Shown here: in pieces, positions 7,131-17,900 of the stretch
Numbering within the stretch: position 1 is the stretch's first letter
Layout: each line of letters starts with the position of its first letter
IMG/VR virus record: IMGVR_UViG_3300017752_000132
Coordinates: 1-26,145 of that record
From: a virus
Length of the DNA stretch: 26,145 nt
Reading direction: 5' to 3' (one strand)
Notes under the pieces: model-generated
Seen by the model: the letters and a program-made list of their open reading frames with translations, nothing else
The model's database searches: none
What the model was told of the DNA's origin: nothing
Program-made: the position numbers and the translations under genes

Positions 7131-7138
7131 GTATTTAT
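7131..7138 (-). promoter_or_regulatory. T4-type late promoter-like box upstream of the 853-aa fibre gene
   Basis: The minus strand reads TAATAAATACTTTTAGG. The ATAAATA core is 24 bases upstream of the ATG at 7107 and touches the stop codon of the 312-aa gene (7138-7140). It matches the T4 late core at seven of eight positions. Confidence 0.55.
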
Positions 7139-8076
7139 TAGTAAACAAAGTTATAATTTCTATTTGCGTCTTGCTCAAGAAAAATAATATCATCTAATGC
7201 ACATCTTGGATATGGCATAGATCCACCTCCAGATGCTAATCCATAATTCCAAAGAACCATAAATCTAATATATTTTGTACCATATCTAAAATATCTACTA
7301 CTGTTTCTTCTTTCTGGTCCTTCTACAGTTAATTGATAAGTTGTCCAATTAGCATCAGTGTATTGCCTTCTACCAAATGCATAATTATATGTACCACCTG
7401 CAGTTCCTTTATGAACAGGAGTTCCTGCAGGAGTTGCATAGGGTTCATTGTACGTCCAATTAACTGGAGCATCATTAGCATTGCACAGTTGAACCTCCCA
7501 ATCACCTTGTGAAGTTTGAACCATAGATCTATATTCAATTCTGGAATTACCTACTGCACCACCTCTAGTTCCAACTCTAGTATATTGATGAGGAGCACTA
7601 TACAAAGGATGTGAAGGTGGATATAATCCAATGTTTCTAAAATAATTTCTCTGATTTGTTACATCTGCTCCAGTATACCATCCAGATGAACTTGTAAAAT
7701 ACATGTATGCATCACCAGGATTTAAATCCCTAGACAATGTAGTGTTCCCTACACCACCATTATGTTCTAATCTGATAAATTGTTTAGATTCATCATAACA
7801 TGTATATCCAATGTAATGTCTTCCTAATAAACCACTAGTACTTTTTTCAAGTGTTTTAGATGAAATTGACATCAAATATTTTTTAGCAACATCAACTGGT
7901 ACATATTGACTAAAATTAGCACTAGATCTAGATTTTGATTCCCAATGATATTTTCCTCTTTTAGGATCATCTGTTGAGATGTACCCTCCAGCACCAGTAA
8001 AATTTTCAACAGTTCCACTTTCAAAGGAACCATTGTCAAATAATCCTATATCTTGTCTTCCTATTTTTAATGACAT
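7138..8076 (-). CDS. Carbohydrate-binding-like structural protein
   Basis: This 312-aa protein begins DIGLFDNGSFESGTVENFTG and continues with YHWESKSRSSANFSQYVPVD and KYLMSISSK, the layout of a galactose-binding-like or CBM4/9-like jelly roll ('N.GFE.G...W'). The end of the fold is CALDDIIFLEQD. The middle is rich in Tyr, Trp, Gly and Arg (MYFTSSSGWYTGADVTNQRN and WTTYQLTVEGPE). No enzyme motif is seen. The most likely role is a sugar-recognising tip or adhesin bound to a fibre. Its ATG shares one base with the upstream TAA stop (TAATG), implying coupled translation with the LamG-like gene. The family call is by pattern only and is tentative. Confidence 0.72.
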   Translation of the reverse strand: MSLKIGRQDIGLFDNGSFESGTVENFTGAGGYISTDDPKRGKYHWESKSRSSANFSQYVPVDVAKKYLMSISSKTLEKSTSGLLGRHYIGYTCYDESKQFIRLEHNGGVGNTTLSRDLNPGDAYMYFTSSSGWYTGADVTNQRNYFRNIGLYPPSHPLYSAPHQYTRVGTRGGAVGNSRIEYRSMVQTSQGDWEVQLCNANDAPVNWTYNEPYATPAGTPVHKGTAGGTYNYAFGRRQYTDANWTTYQLTVEGPERRNSSRYFRYGTKYIRFMVLWNYGLASGGGSMPYPRCALDDIIFLEQDANRNYNFVY

Positions 8077-8732
8077 TATACTCTAAGAAACAAATTATAA
8101 TGTAAATTCTTTGCATCTTCTGCTGTAAATGTAGTATCATTTAATACTCCAGCAACTGCAATTTTGCCAGGTCCTTGACCACTATATCCTATACGGTAAG
8201 TATTAGTTCCAGAAGCAACTCTATCACTAGTCCCAACATCTACACCATTTACATAATGTCTAGAAGTTCCAGTATTACTAGTTGAAGAAGTTCCTGTTCC
8301 TACAATAATCCAAGTTTGCCACACGTTTGCAGTAATATCATATCCACTATCTCTAAATCCTCCACTTCTATTGGAATACATTCCAAGAGAAATGCCACCA
8401 CTTTGAATAATACCCCAGTGATCGCTATTTCCACGGTGAACAGTTCTCCATCCACTATTAGTAACTCTCGGTTTCCAAAGATAGAAGCAAACATAATTTT
8501 GCGCTAATGTTCTTCTAGTAGTTGTTTGTAAATAACTAGTATCCATATTCCAACAGGCAACACCATCTTGGACAGTATTAGATACCGTGCCTTGTCTTGC
8601 CCAATCAAAAGTATCATTATTTGAAATTAGATCATTAATGTTTCCGCTAGTAGCGTGTTTTGGATTTGCTGCATCTATTAAAGATATCAGGCTTCCACTT
8701 TTTACTATTTTTGATCCTACAAATGTTCCCAT
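8076..8732 (-). CDS. LamG/concanavalin-like lectin-fold protein
   Basis: This 218-aa protein looks like one complete LamG-type (concanavalin A-like) jelly roll. It opens with GSLISLIDAANPKHA and WARQGTVSNTVQDGVACWNM. The typical central strands follow: YVCFYLWKPRV, WGIIQSGGISLGMYSNRSGG, VWQTWIIVGTG (the 'w..v..t.' strand before the hairpin), SRHYVNGVDVGTSD and TYRIGYSGQGPGKIAVAGVL. It ends with the classic 'L.d..i...y' helix, TFTAEDAKNLHYNLFLRV. Proteins of this shape often sit in phage tails and bind sugars. The ATG follows directly on the TAA of the acidic gene (TAAATG), so translation is probably coupled. There is no signal peptide or catalytic residue. Confidence 0.8.
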   Translation of the reverse strand: MGTFVGSKIVKSGSLISLIDAANPKHATSGNINDLISNNDTFDWARQGTVSNTVQDGVACWNMDTSYLQTTTRRTLAQNYVCFYLWKPRVTNSGWRTVHRGNSDHWGIIQSGGISLGMYSNRSGGFRDSGYDITANVWQTWIIVGTGTSSTSNTGTSRHYVNGVDVGTSDRVASGTNTYRIGYSGQGPGKIAVAGVLNDTTFTAEDAKNLHYNLFLRV

Positions 8733-8960
8733 TTATTCTTCTACCTCTTCATCAGTGTCTTGATCAAAATTATGATCTGTCAATGGTGGAATTAATTCCC
8801 ACTCTCCATCTTCACCTTCAACCCAGACATCTGAATGATCTGGGTGTGCTTGATGTGTTCTAATATTTTCGGCATGGATTTCTTCTTCCATGCCATCAGT
8901 TTCAACCATATCATAATCAATTTGTCCATCTGGACCAGTAAATTTAAAACGTCTTTCCAT
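8733..8960 (-). CDS. Small acidic hypothetical protein
   Basis: This 75-aa protein is strongly acidic, with about a third of its residues Asp or Glu and a C-terminal DQDTDEEVEE. It starts MERRFKFTGPDGQIDYDMVE and contains several His residues (AENIRTHQAHPDHSDVWVEG). I recognise no family. It is probably real: a good ribosome site (GAGGA, seven bases before the ATG) overlaps the TGA of the giant gene, and the next gene starts at its stop. Possible roles are a fibre-assembly chaperone, like the small helper genes that follow fibre genes in other T4-like phages, or a minor virion protein. Both are guesses from position. Confidence 0.75.
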   Translation of the reverse strand: MERRFKFTGPDGQIDYDMVETDGMEEEIHAENIRTHQAHPDHSDVWVEGEDGEWELIPPLTDHNFDQDTDEEVEE

Positions 8961-8970
8961 AGTTAGTTCC

Positions 8971-11900
8971 TCACTTAGTTGGGTATTCTACTACAATTTT
9001 GTCTACATCTTTGCGTTCTGCCTGTACAAAGTAGAAGCAGTCCCCACCTCCTATATAGACACGATTGTCTTCAATCTTTTCTATCCAGGAGTTATGATTA
9101 CCGATTGGAGTAAGTTGGACAGTAATACTATCTTCCTCAACCAATGCAACCCAGTAATCTGGAAGTTCGATAACATCATTTGCCTTACCGCGAACATATA
9201 CACCATGCTCAGGACCTTCAAGAGAACCATAACGTAACTTATAACCTTCCTTGGTTGGGTGGTCAATTACGAACGACTTGCTAGTTGCAGCAAGTGCTCC
9301 ATTGACATCAAGTTTATAATCAGTATCTGGTGTAGTTGTGTTGATTCCAACATTTCCATTAGCAGCATCAAGAGTGAAGAAGTCAGTGTTAGTTATCCAA
9401 GAGTAGAACTTCAGTTTATTATCTACTGTTGTTCCCTCTTGCCATCTCCACTGTGCTTTTAGTACTCCATTTTCTGCAAATCTAATATGAGATTGCGTAC
9501 CTGCTGGGTTATCTAAAAGAATGCCAGTGTAAGAAGTAGAACCAGTTCCTCTACCTTTAACAATTAACTGAGCATATGGATCACCAGCTTGGTGATTTGA
9601 TTCAATTGTAGTGATACCACGAATACTTAATCTACCATTATAGTCAGAAGTTGCAGGAGTCAACCTCATAAACTCTCTAGTAGTTCCACCTTGAGTTCCA
9701 GTCCAACGGAAGAACTCATTACCATTATCATTAATGTTGAACTCTAATCTAGAGTTTGTGTCACCATCACTATCATTGTAGAAGAGAACCGAAGCACCAT
9801 CAGAGTTTCTTGAGAATACGATACCACCTTCATCTTGGTTGAATGTGATGTTACCTGTCATGGTTCCGCCAGACAGTGCAAGGTTGCCGCTTGCAGTTCC
9901 TTTGAAACCTACCTCATCACCACCAGGAATACCTGTTGCATAGATGAATCTAGATGCAAAATCACCATCTGAACTACGTAATACCGCATCACCATTAGAG
10001 TTTGTATCATATACATTACTAGCACCAATACCAGTAGAAACGCCAAGGTTACCTGCGTGCCAAATAATATTACCGTTAACAGAAGCACTGTTAACATCAA
10101 AGTCCATGTCGCCAGTTCCTGCTGTTGAGGAACCACCAGTGATGCTTATCTTAGCATCATATACACCATTACCTGATGATTTAAATTCAATTTTTGGAGC
10201 AGTTGTTTGAGTGTTATTACCAAGTTCTAAGAATGGATCACCACCAGCATTAAATCCTAATCTTGCCTTACTTAAAGAGTAAGTTTCATCTGAAGATTGT
10301 GCGAAGTCAGTTACAGGATAAAGTTCTGCAGGAGCATCAAGAATACCAATCTTCTTGATAGAAGAAGTTAGGTTACCTGAAGTAATTTCAACGGTAATAA
10401 TTGTATATGGATTACTGACTTTTCTTTCAAATTGGAATTGTGCAGTACCACCTGTTGCTGATACAGTGCCGCTTCCATGAATTGGAGCAACTGTACCAGA
10501 AGTATATCCACCACTAGAGACATTGCTAACAATATAAACATTATGACCATATACAATACGATCATTTTTTTGGAAAGTTGCATTTGCAACCCACTCGTAG
10601 TTTTGCTCAACATATTGTAAACCAGTTTCTCTATTAGAAGGATCAAGATTAATCTTTCTATTAATTAGGGTTGCAGTACCTTCTGCAATATCATTAGCAG
10701 TATACAGGTTTAACTGAGTACCAACACCAAGAGCACCAATAGTTTGGGAATCAATAGATTCAATTTGTTCTTGAGTTAAATTATAACCTTCAACATAGAC
10801 ATCAAATACGTCACCAGCATTAATCAGATACTGAGGATCTGGTGCAGTAATTCTAATCTCTTCATTGAATGAATGATCTGCCATTTGACGTGGCATTTTA
10901 CTATTCATCAATGTTTCGACTTCAGAAAGGTTAAGTGCTTTCTGCATCCAACGAAGATTATTACCATTCATCAGATCTGCATCTAGACCTGAATTTTTAC
11001 CATCATTACCACTATGCCAAATCTTTTGCCAAGAGGACCAAGTATTTTGACCAGCATTATTTTGGTATACTGGGAGAGTTGCAGTGATTACTGCTGGAGT
11101 TGTAATTTGTCTTGTATTCTGGGTTCCAAAGAATGAGAAGGGCAGAATAACAGCAAAATCTGCACCTGCACTACCATCTGAGTTATAATTAAAACCTTTA
11201 TTTTTAATTTCTACTTGAGTGAAGGAACCATTAGCAACAGTGAGATCCGCTGTTAATCCAAATCCATCACCACCACCAAGAGGTACATCTACATAAACCC
11301 CATCAACATAACCACTACCAGCAGTAGTAATTGTGAGAGCATTTACTTGGTTTGCACCACTATTTCTAATATATAAATTATTATTATCAGTAAGACCTAG
11401 TTGTGATGTTGCACCTTCAGAGAAAGTACTTCCAGTTCCGCCCCTTCTAAAAGTAAGAACGCTATGATATTGTCCACCATCTTGAAGATACTCCCAGGTA
11501 TTTGCATAACCAGGATTGCTTGCATTGTTCTTCCACTGTAAATGTCCGCCGCCTAAGTAGTTAGATGGTTGGAAGGTAGATGATCTAGCATCTTTTGCAG
11601 TGCTAACTTCTGCAAAGTTAGCTGTACCATCAATATCAATACCATAAGTACCAATCAGACAGTTTGAAGGAAGACCAGGTGTTGGTGAACTACCTGGTAC
11701 AAAATTATCACACTCAACATAGAAGTTAGAATCCTGATTGTCGAGAAGGTCAGCATCAAAACCAGAACCTTGACCTTGATCAATATCAATAGCACCGTCA
11801 GCACCAAAAATAAATTGTCCAGTTCTTACTCCAGTACCAGTGTCTGATTTTCTAAATTTAGCAACACCAATAGTACTATAATTGTTAGCGTTTGGAGTAT

Positions 11901-14900
11901 TACCATTTACTCTATTGACATCAATAGTAATATCATTAAAGAGTTTTGGTGTTGTTGCAAAAAATGCTTCTAGCGTAGCAGCATTTGTAGGTGAAGTACC
12001 AATAATTGCTGGATTTGGAGTAATTGTAAAGAAGGTATTTCCAGTAGTAGGGGTATAATTGACACCACCATCAGTAAGTTGAATATATTGAATACCACCA
12101 TCAGAAACAGTTGCAGTTGCAGCAGCATCAACACCACCACCACCAGTAATTTCAACTAAAGGAACATTAGATGCTAGTCCACTGCCACCATCAACAATAT
12201 TAATCTGGGATACTATTCCGCCACTAATATATGCATTTGCAATAATTCCAGTAATTACTGTTGGATTTTGTGGATCTGTCCAATTATCCTTAAATGTTAC
12301 GTCTGGTTGATCTACATAACCAGTGCCAGGATTGGTAATTGTTATAGATCTAACAACACCATTAGAAACTTTAAGTGTTCCTTTTAAGTTTTGACCATTA
12401 CCACCTAGCAGATTAGTATCTGTATATGTTCCTGTTGTATAACCTTCACCAGCATCTTCCATTTGAATGGACTTGATGTAGGTGCTTGCACTATTGTTAC
12501 CACCAAGAACAACAGGAGATTCATCACCAACTTTAAGTGATGCAACTGCTGGAACAAACAAAGAGTCGCCTCTAAGATAAGTCAAAGAACTTGCAGGATT
12601 CTGTGCTGTAACAGCAGCAAGACGAGTTGGATTAATAATACCAGAAGTAATAAATGAGGCATCAATAGTAGATGACGTTAACTGAATCCAGTTATCTAAA
12701 TTAGAACCGGAAGTATTAATTACATTTGCTAGAGTAATGGTATTTGTAGTTGGTGTTGCAAAATCATCAATAGTATCTGATGTAGTTGTTTTAATATTAT
12801 TAATAATATTAATACTTAATCTAGATCTGATGATTGAAGTAAGAGAAGCGCCAACACCAGTACTAGTAGTAATAGTAATATCACCGCTTGCAGTTGATGG
12901 GACACTAAAATATTTACTACCACCAGAGTTTAATGATATTGATGTAATAACACCACCATTTACATTTATTGTGCCTGTTGCGGCAACACCTCCACTTGGA
13001 GCGGTGAATGTAACCGTATCACCTTGGGCGTATCCAGAACCACCAGAATTAACAACTACTTGCTTAATTGTACCTTCTAAGAAATTAGTTACTTGACCTT
13101 GACCACCACCAGGTGTTGCAAGAGTAATATCTCCATTGGTAAATGTTTGGAGAGCATCTGGAACAAATTCAAGAATTTGACTCTCAAGGTCATTATTCAA
13201 AATGAAGGAAATTGGCGTTCCTTGAGTTTCAAAAATATGGTCTCCATTTCCAGCAGTTGTAATGTCAATTGGTGTGTTAGTTGATGCGTTCGTAATTGAA
13301 CTTGCTAATTTAATTGTGTCAACATCAACAACAATTGCATAATATGTTTGAGCGTCTACCAGTGGAGATGGTGCAGTTACAACACCGGTCCCTTCAGTAT
13401 AAACAACTGCGTCAGAGGTATTGAGTCCATGACCAGTAACTGTAAATTCATCGGTGCTAGTATCAATATCACCAGAAGCAAAGTTAAATGTAGCAGTTGC
13501 TGTTTGGATAACAATGTCACCTGCAAGTGGTCCTTCAAACGCAAGACGTGCTGCTTCATCAACAACGGTAAAGATATTAAATGGTCTTAGTGCAGGGAGT
13601 TGGTCAATATTAATACGACCTGAGTTATCTAACTGAACCAGAGCACTTGGCGTTGGTGTGGTTGAATAAGTACGACCAATGTAAATACCTAACTGGTTAT
13701 TGATGTATTGATATACTGCTCTTTGCGTTGGTAGAATACCATCAGAAGGACCAGGGGCAACACCACCAAGTTCAAGTGCATTAAGGTTAACTTCAGGTCC
13801 AAAACCTTCAATCGTAACGTTACCACCTGCAATTTTCAGGAAACTAACTTCAGAAATTTCAACCGTACCACCAAAGGTGATATTACCAGTTCTGTTTTCA
13901 ACGTTAGCAAAATAACCAATCTTAAAGTCGCCAAGTTCATCAGTACCTGATGCATATACACGACCATTTAACTGGGATACCTGTTCAAAATCAGCGGTAA
14001 GTGCAGATCCTCTTGTACCGCCATTCTGTGGAAGGGCATTATAGTCATTTCCTGAACCTGCAAATTCCCAGGTATGTGAAGAAGAGTTACAAATAGAAGG
14101 TCTAACAAAATCAATCTCGTGATTCTGAAGTTTATCCTTATTAAATTCATTGATAGTGAAGAAACCATCAGTTCTTTCTGCAGTTGAAGGCAGTGGAGTT
14201 GTAACAGATGGATTATCAATAATCTCATCAAAAAGATCACTAAGTGTTTGAATTGCATTTTGTACATTAGTACAGTCAGCACTTACATAATCAGGAGCAC
14301 TTGAAACATCATGAATGACAGTTGTATCTACATATGGAATTTCATCAGTCCATGATGCAACATGATAATCTGAAGTTTGTGCTGTAGATCCTTTAATTTG
14401 CAGCAAGTTGTTAATTGCCTTTTTAGCAAGACCAGTTGCAAAATCAATAACTTCCTTAGTTGCTGCTTCATATCCAGAAACATGTTGGATTGAAGTTCCA
14501 TCAGTATAGAGTTTAGCAGCATCCCAGGTAGAATCATTTGCGTCAAATTTAATATCCTGTGCCCATGCCTTGACAATTTCTTCTACGTCACGAATACATT
14601 TGTTCCTATCTTGATCAAATGTATTACTTGATGTTGCAGCAGTTGAGAAATATGATTCTTCTGCAATGTAACGAGCATTGTTTTCAAGAAGTATAGATGC
14701 GTCAGTGTAACGATTGTAGTTACCTCTGACAGACATTGCTTTGTTCGCTCTTGTCTCTGCAGTAACTGGAGCAGTTGGAGTTGCAGATACTGTTTCTTCA
14801 ATAAAGTACTTTGGATTTTGTCCGGGTTGTGGTGCAAGTTCAAATCCACCAGGTGAAATAATAAAGTGCTCAAGTGGAGCTTCTCCTAATCCAGTAGTGG

Positions 14901-17900
14901 TAATAATTGGTACACCAATATCACTAAAGGTAATATTGTCAATAATACCTTTATGGAAACTATATGCTTCATCTCTAACACCACTTGCTCTAAGTGCAAA
15001 CGTACCAAAGTTAGATGCAGAGTTGGTTAGAGATGCATATCCCCCACTTTCAACTATTGCACCATCTTGTGTGAAGATACAGAATACTGAAACCAGTTGA
15101 GTATAACCATCATTAAATACGTTATATCCTGTACCACCAAACGAAATAATCGTGAATGCTGCAGCAACCATCGATTTACCTTGTGGAGGTAGTCCAGGTC
15201 GTTTTACGTTTGGTGTTGCAACTTTAGCACCATTAATTTCACAACCATTACCACCAAGGAATGAAATTACAGAAGCATTAAAGATATATGGAGAAACTTC
15301 AATAATAGGAAGATCATCCCATGCGTGACCTACGTTGAAGAACTTGTTATTACTATCAGCAAAAACAGAAGTTGCATTTTCAGTTGCTGGGACTGCAAGT
15401 CCGTTAATCCTATCAATAACAATTGACCATAAAGTAAAGATAGATGATGATACATTATCGCAAGCAAATGATCTGTTGGAATCATATGTAATAGAAATTG
15501 TTGTATCTTGATATGGAGTGATATTAAGAGAAGAATCAAATTCACTACTAACACCATCAAATACAATGTCTTGTCCATTTGCACCAAGAGCAACAGCAAC
15601 ATCATAACTAAATGCAAGTGCATTGAATGCTGGGACGGAACTGACAGTATATTCTTCGTTCCAGGTTCTTCCTCTATCACTAGAACTATGAACAAAACTT
15701 GTACTAGCAACTCCAGACAATACCCAGAACTTATTACCATCATGGATTAATCCTGTGTAATCATCACTTCCCCGTGCAGTGCTTGGAAGTGATTTAGTAG
15801 CATGACTAAGATTGTCATTAGTAACAGCAGTAGTGACAATAGATGTTAATGTAGTAATTGCAGATGCAACATTAGAACATCTTTGAGTTTCATCACTACT
15901 ATCAATAGTAATATCTGATTTTGTAAACTGAACAATATTAAGTTTAAATTGATCTTCTAATCCTGCAAGATAAGCACTATCAGTTAAGTAAGAAAGCGTA
16001 ACTGAAGTATTACGCATTGCAGTAATTGCTAGATCTCTTGCAATATCAATGATTGCAACAGTTTCTGCTTCTTCACCATCTACATGAGATGTTCCAGTAT
16101 AATAATTAGCAGCGTCATAAGTTTTAGCGTTACCACCATGACGTAAGTCATGTGCAATTGCTTCAAGAATATCTACAACGTCATCTACACAGTTCTGATT
16201 ACCTGTTGGAACTGTAAATGAATTTGCATCAGTATACTGATAAACTGCTTGTGCAGCAATCAGTTTCTTATTCGCAAGGATGAGATCTGATGCATCCCAA
16301 TATCTGTTTGCCTGACCAGTAATTCCTTCATCTGCAGCAGGTGATCTTGTTACACTACTCAGATTACCTGGAGTAGCAGTGGTTCCAATAGCAGTAGTTA
16401 AGATTCCAACAAACGTAGTGATCGCACTTGCAACATTGGCACAAAGTGGATTACCAGTATCTGTGGTAATCGTATTATCAGTATATTGTGTAAGACCCGA
16501 AGCATAATTTGTAACATCATTTGAATCAAATGCTTCATTTCTCATTGCCTGAATAGCAAGAGTTTCTACATATCCAAATACTTCTACTGATCTATCTTCT
16601 TCACCTAGAAGATGACTTCCTGTTACATATAAATTAGCAGCATCATATACTTCATCATTTCCACCAAATTCCAGGTTAATAACCATGGACTCAAGGAAAT
16701 CAAGAACATCATCTTTACATGCTTGATTGCCAGTTGGAATTGTAAATGATGGATTCAATACATCCATCTTATTGACTGCAATCTCAGCGATGATTGCTTT
16801 GTTTTGCAGAATAAGATCTGCAGCATCTGCAAAACGATCACCCTGATTATTATCTGGTCCATTACTATTGACAGTATTGGTTTCCCAAGTCAATCCATTG
16901 TCGTCACTGACGAGAAGTGTGGAAGTTTCACCAGCAACAACCATTCTGCCTTCTGACCAAGAAATGGCACTAAGTTCGCTACTTGTACCACTTTCTTGTG
17001 CGGTCCAAGTATTACCATCAGAAGAGATAATAATTTTACCACCACCACCGACAGCAACAAACTTGTCGCAATCGTCATTATAAATTAGATCATAAAGAGG
17101 GCGAGTTGTTCCTGTAGTTCCAGTATTCCATGATGTGACATTATTTGAATATACAACAGTTCCTAATGTACCGACAGCAACATATGTTGTTCCGTTATAT
17201 GCAATTGCCTTTAAATCCCTTGAAGTTCCAGAGGTTATACTATACCAAGTTTCTGCATTATTTGACCAAAGAATAGTTCCAGCGGCACCAACAACGACAT
17301 ATTCTGGGACACCTCTTTCACCAACTGCCCACTTATTCCATCTAATATCATTGAGATCTTCTGTTGTACCAGTGGTTTGTGCTGTCCAAGTAGTTCCGTT
17401 TGTAGAAGTATGGATTGCACCATCATCACCTACAGCAATAAACCTTTCGTTATCCCAAATGACAGATCTATATTGACCAGTATAACCAGCTGGTCTAGTA
17501 ACTGCAGCAGTTGAACTTGTACTTACATGATTCAACTGATTACGCATTGCCTGAATTGACAGGTCTCTTGCCTCTTCAAAAGCGTAAGTAGTTTCTTTAA
17601 GTTGATCTTGGACATGGGTTAATGCACCAGCATCATAATAGTAATCAGCTGCTTCTTTAGTTGCTGCATTACCGCCCCAAGTCAAGTCATAGTTGATTGC
17701 ATCAACAATATGACCCATATCAGTTTTACACTGAGTTTCATCTGGTACTACAAGAGCAGGATATTCTTCTTTTGCTCTTCTAAGTGCTTCTTCAGTAATA
17801 CCTGTTTTATTTCTACCAATCAGATCAACAGCATCAAGATATCTGTTTGGACTCTTATTAGATTCATCAAACTTGACTGGAGAGTTATCAAGAGAGAATA

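Larger units (their letters stand above)
14211..17850 (-). repeat. Protein-level repeats: four alpha-helical two-Cys modules in the giant protein
   Basis: A module of ~150 residues recurs at 17525-17850 (front half only), 16385-16842, 15811-16311 and 14211-14715. An orphan back half lies at about 15400-15525. The shared order is R(Y/F).DA.DLI..NK..I, then a Cys in (T/N)QxC..D(M/V/I)..(I/L/V)(V/L)(D/E), then GGN...YDAA..Y, then A..A.RN, then CxN(V)xxAIxT(L/F). Predicted helices dominate, unlike the beta-rich remainder. The copies are diverged in DNA sequence, so they are old duplications. Confidence 0.75.

Noticed and set aside
7108-7137. Hairpin CTTTT/AAAAG between the 312-aa and 853-aa genes as a terminator
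   Set aside because: Only five A/T-dominated pairs, no following T-run; too weak to support.
11130-13090. CRISPR array or DNA tandem repeat because of recurring 'accacca'/'ccagtacc' words
   Set aside because: The words are Gly/Thr codons on the other strand in coding sequence; there is no constant repeat and spacer length.
12737-13096. Plus-strand open frame of 119 codons
   Set aside because: It lies opposite the giant gene, has low-complexity Val/Leu/Ile/Pro-rich sequence mirroring the Gly/Thr/Asn-rich product, and no ribosome site or gap to fit a gene.
14741-15100. Plus-strand open frame of 119 codons opposite the beta-helix part
   Set aside because: Same reasons: antisense shadow without recognisable motifs or initiation signals.
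16866-17482. A photosystem II assembly gene (Ycf48) as an auxiliary metabolic gene
   Set aside because: The blades are inside one uninterrupted 3473-codon frame with fibre-type domains on both sides; there is no separate gene or signal peptide.
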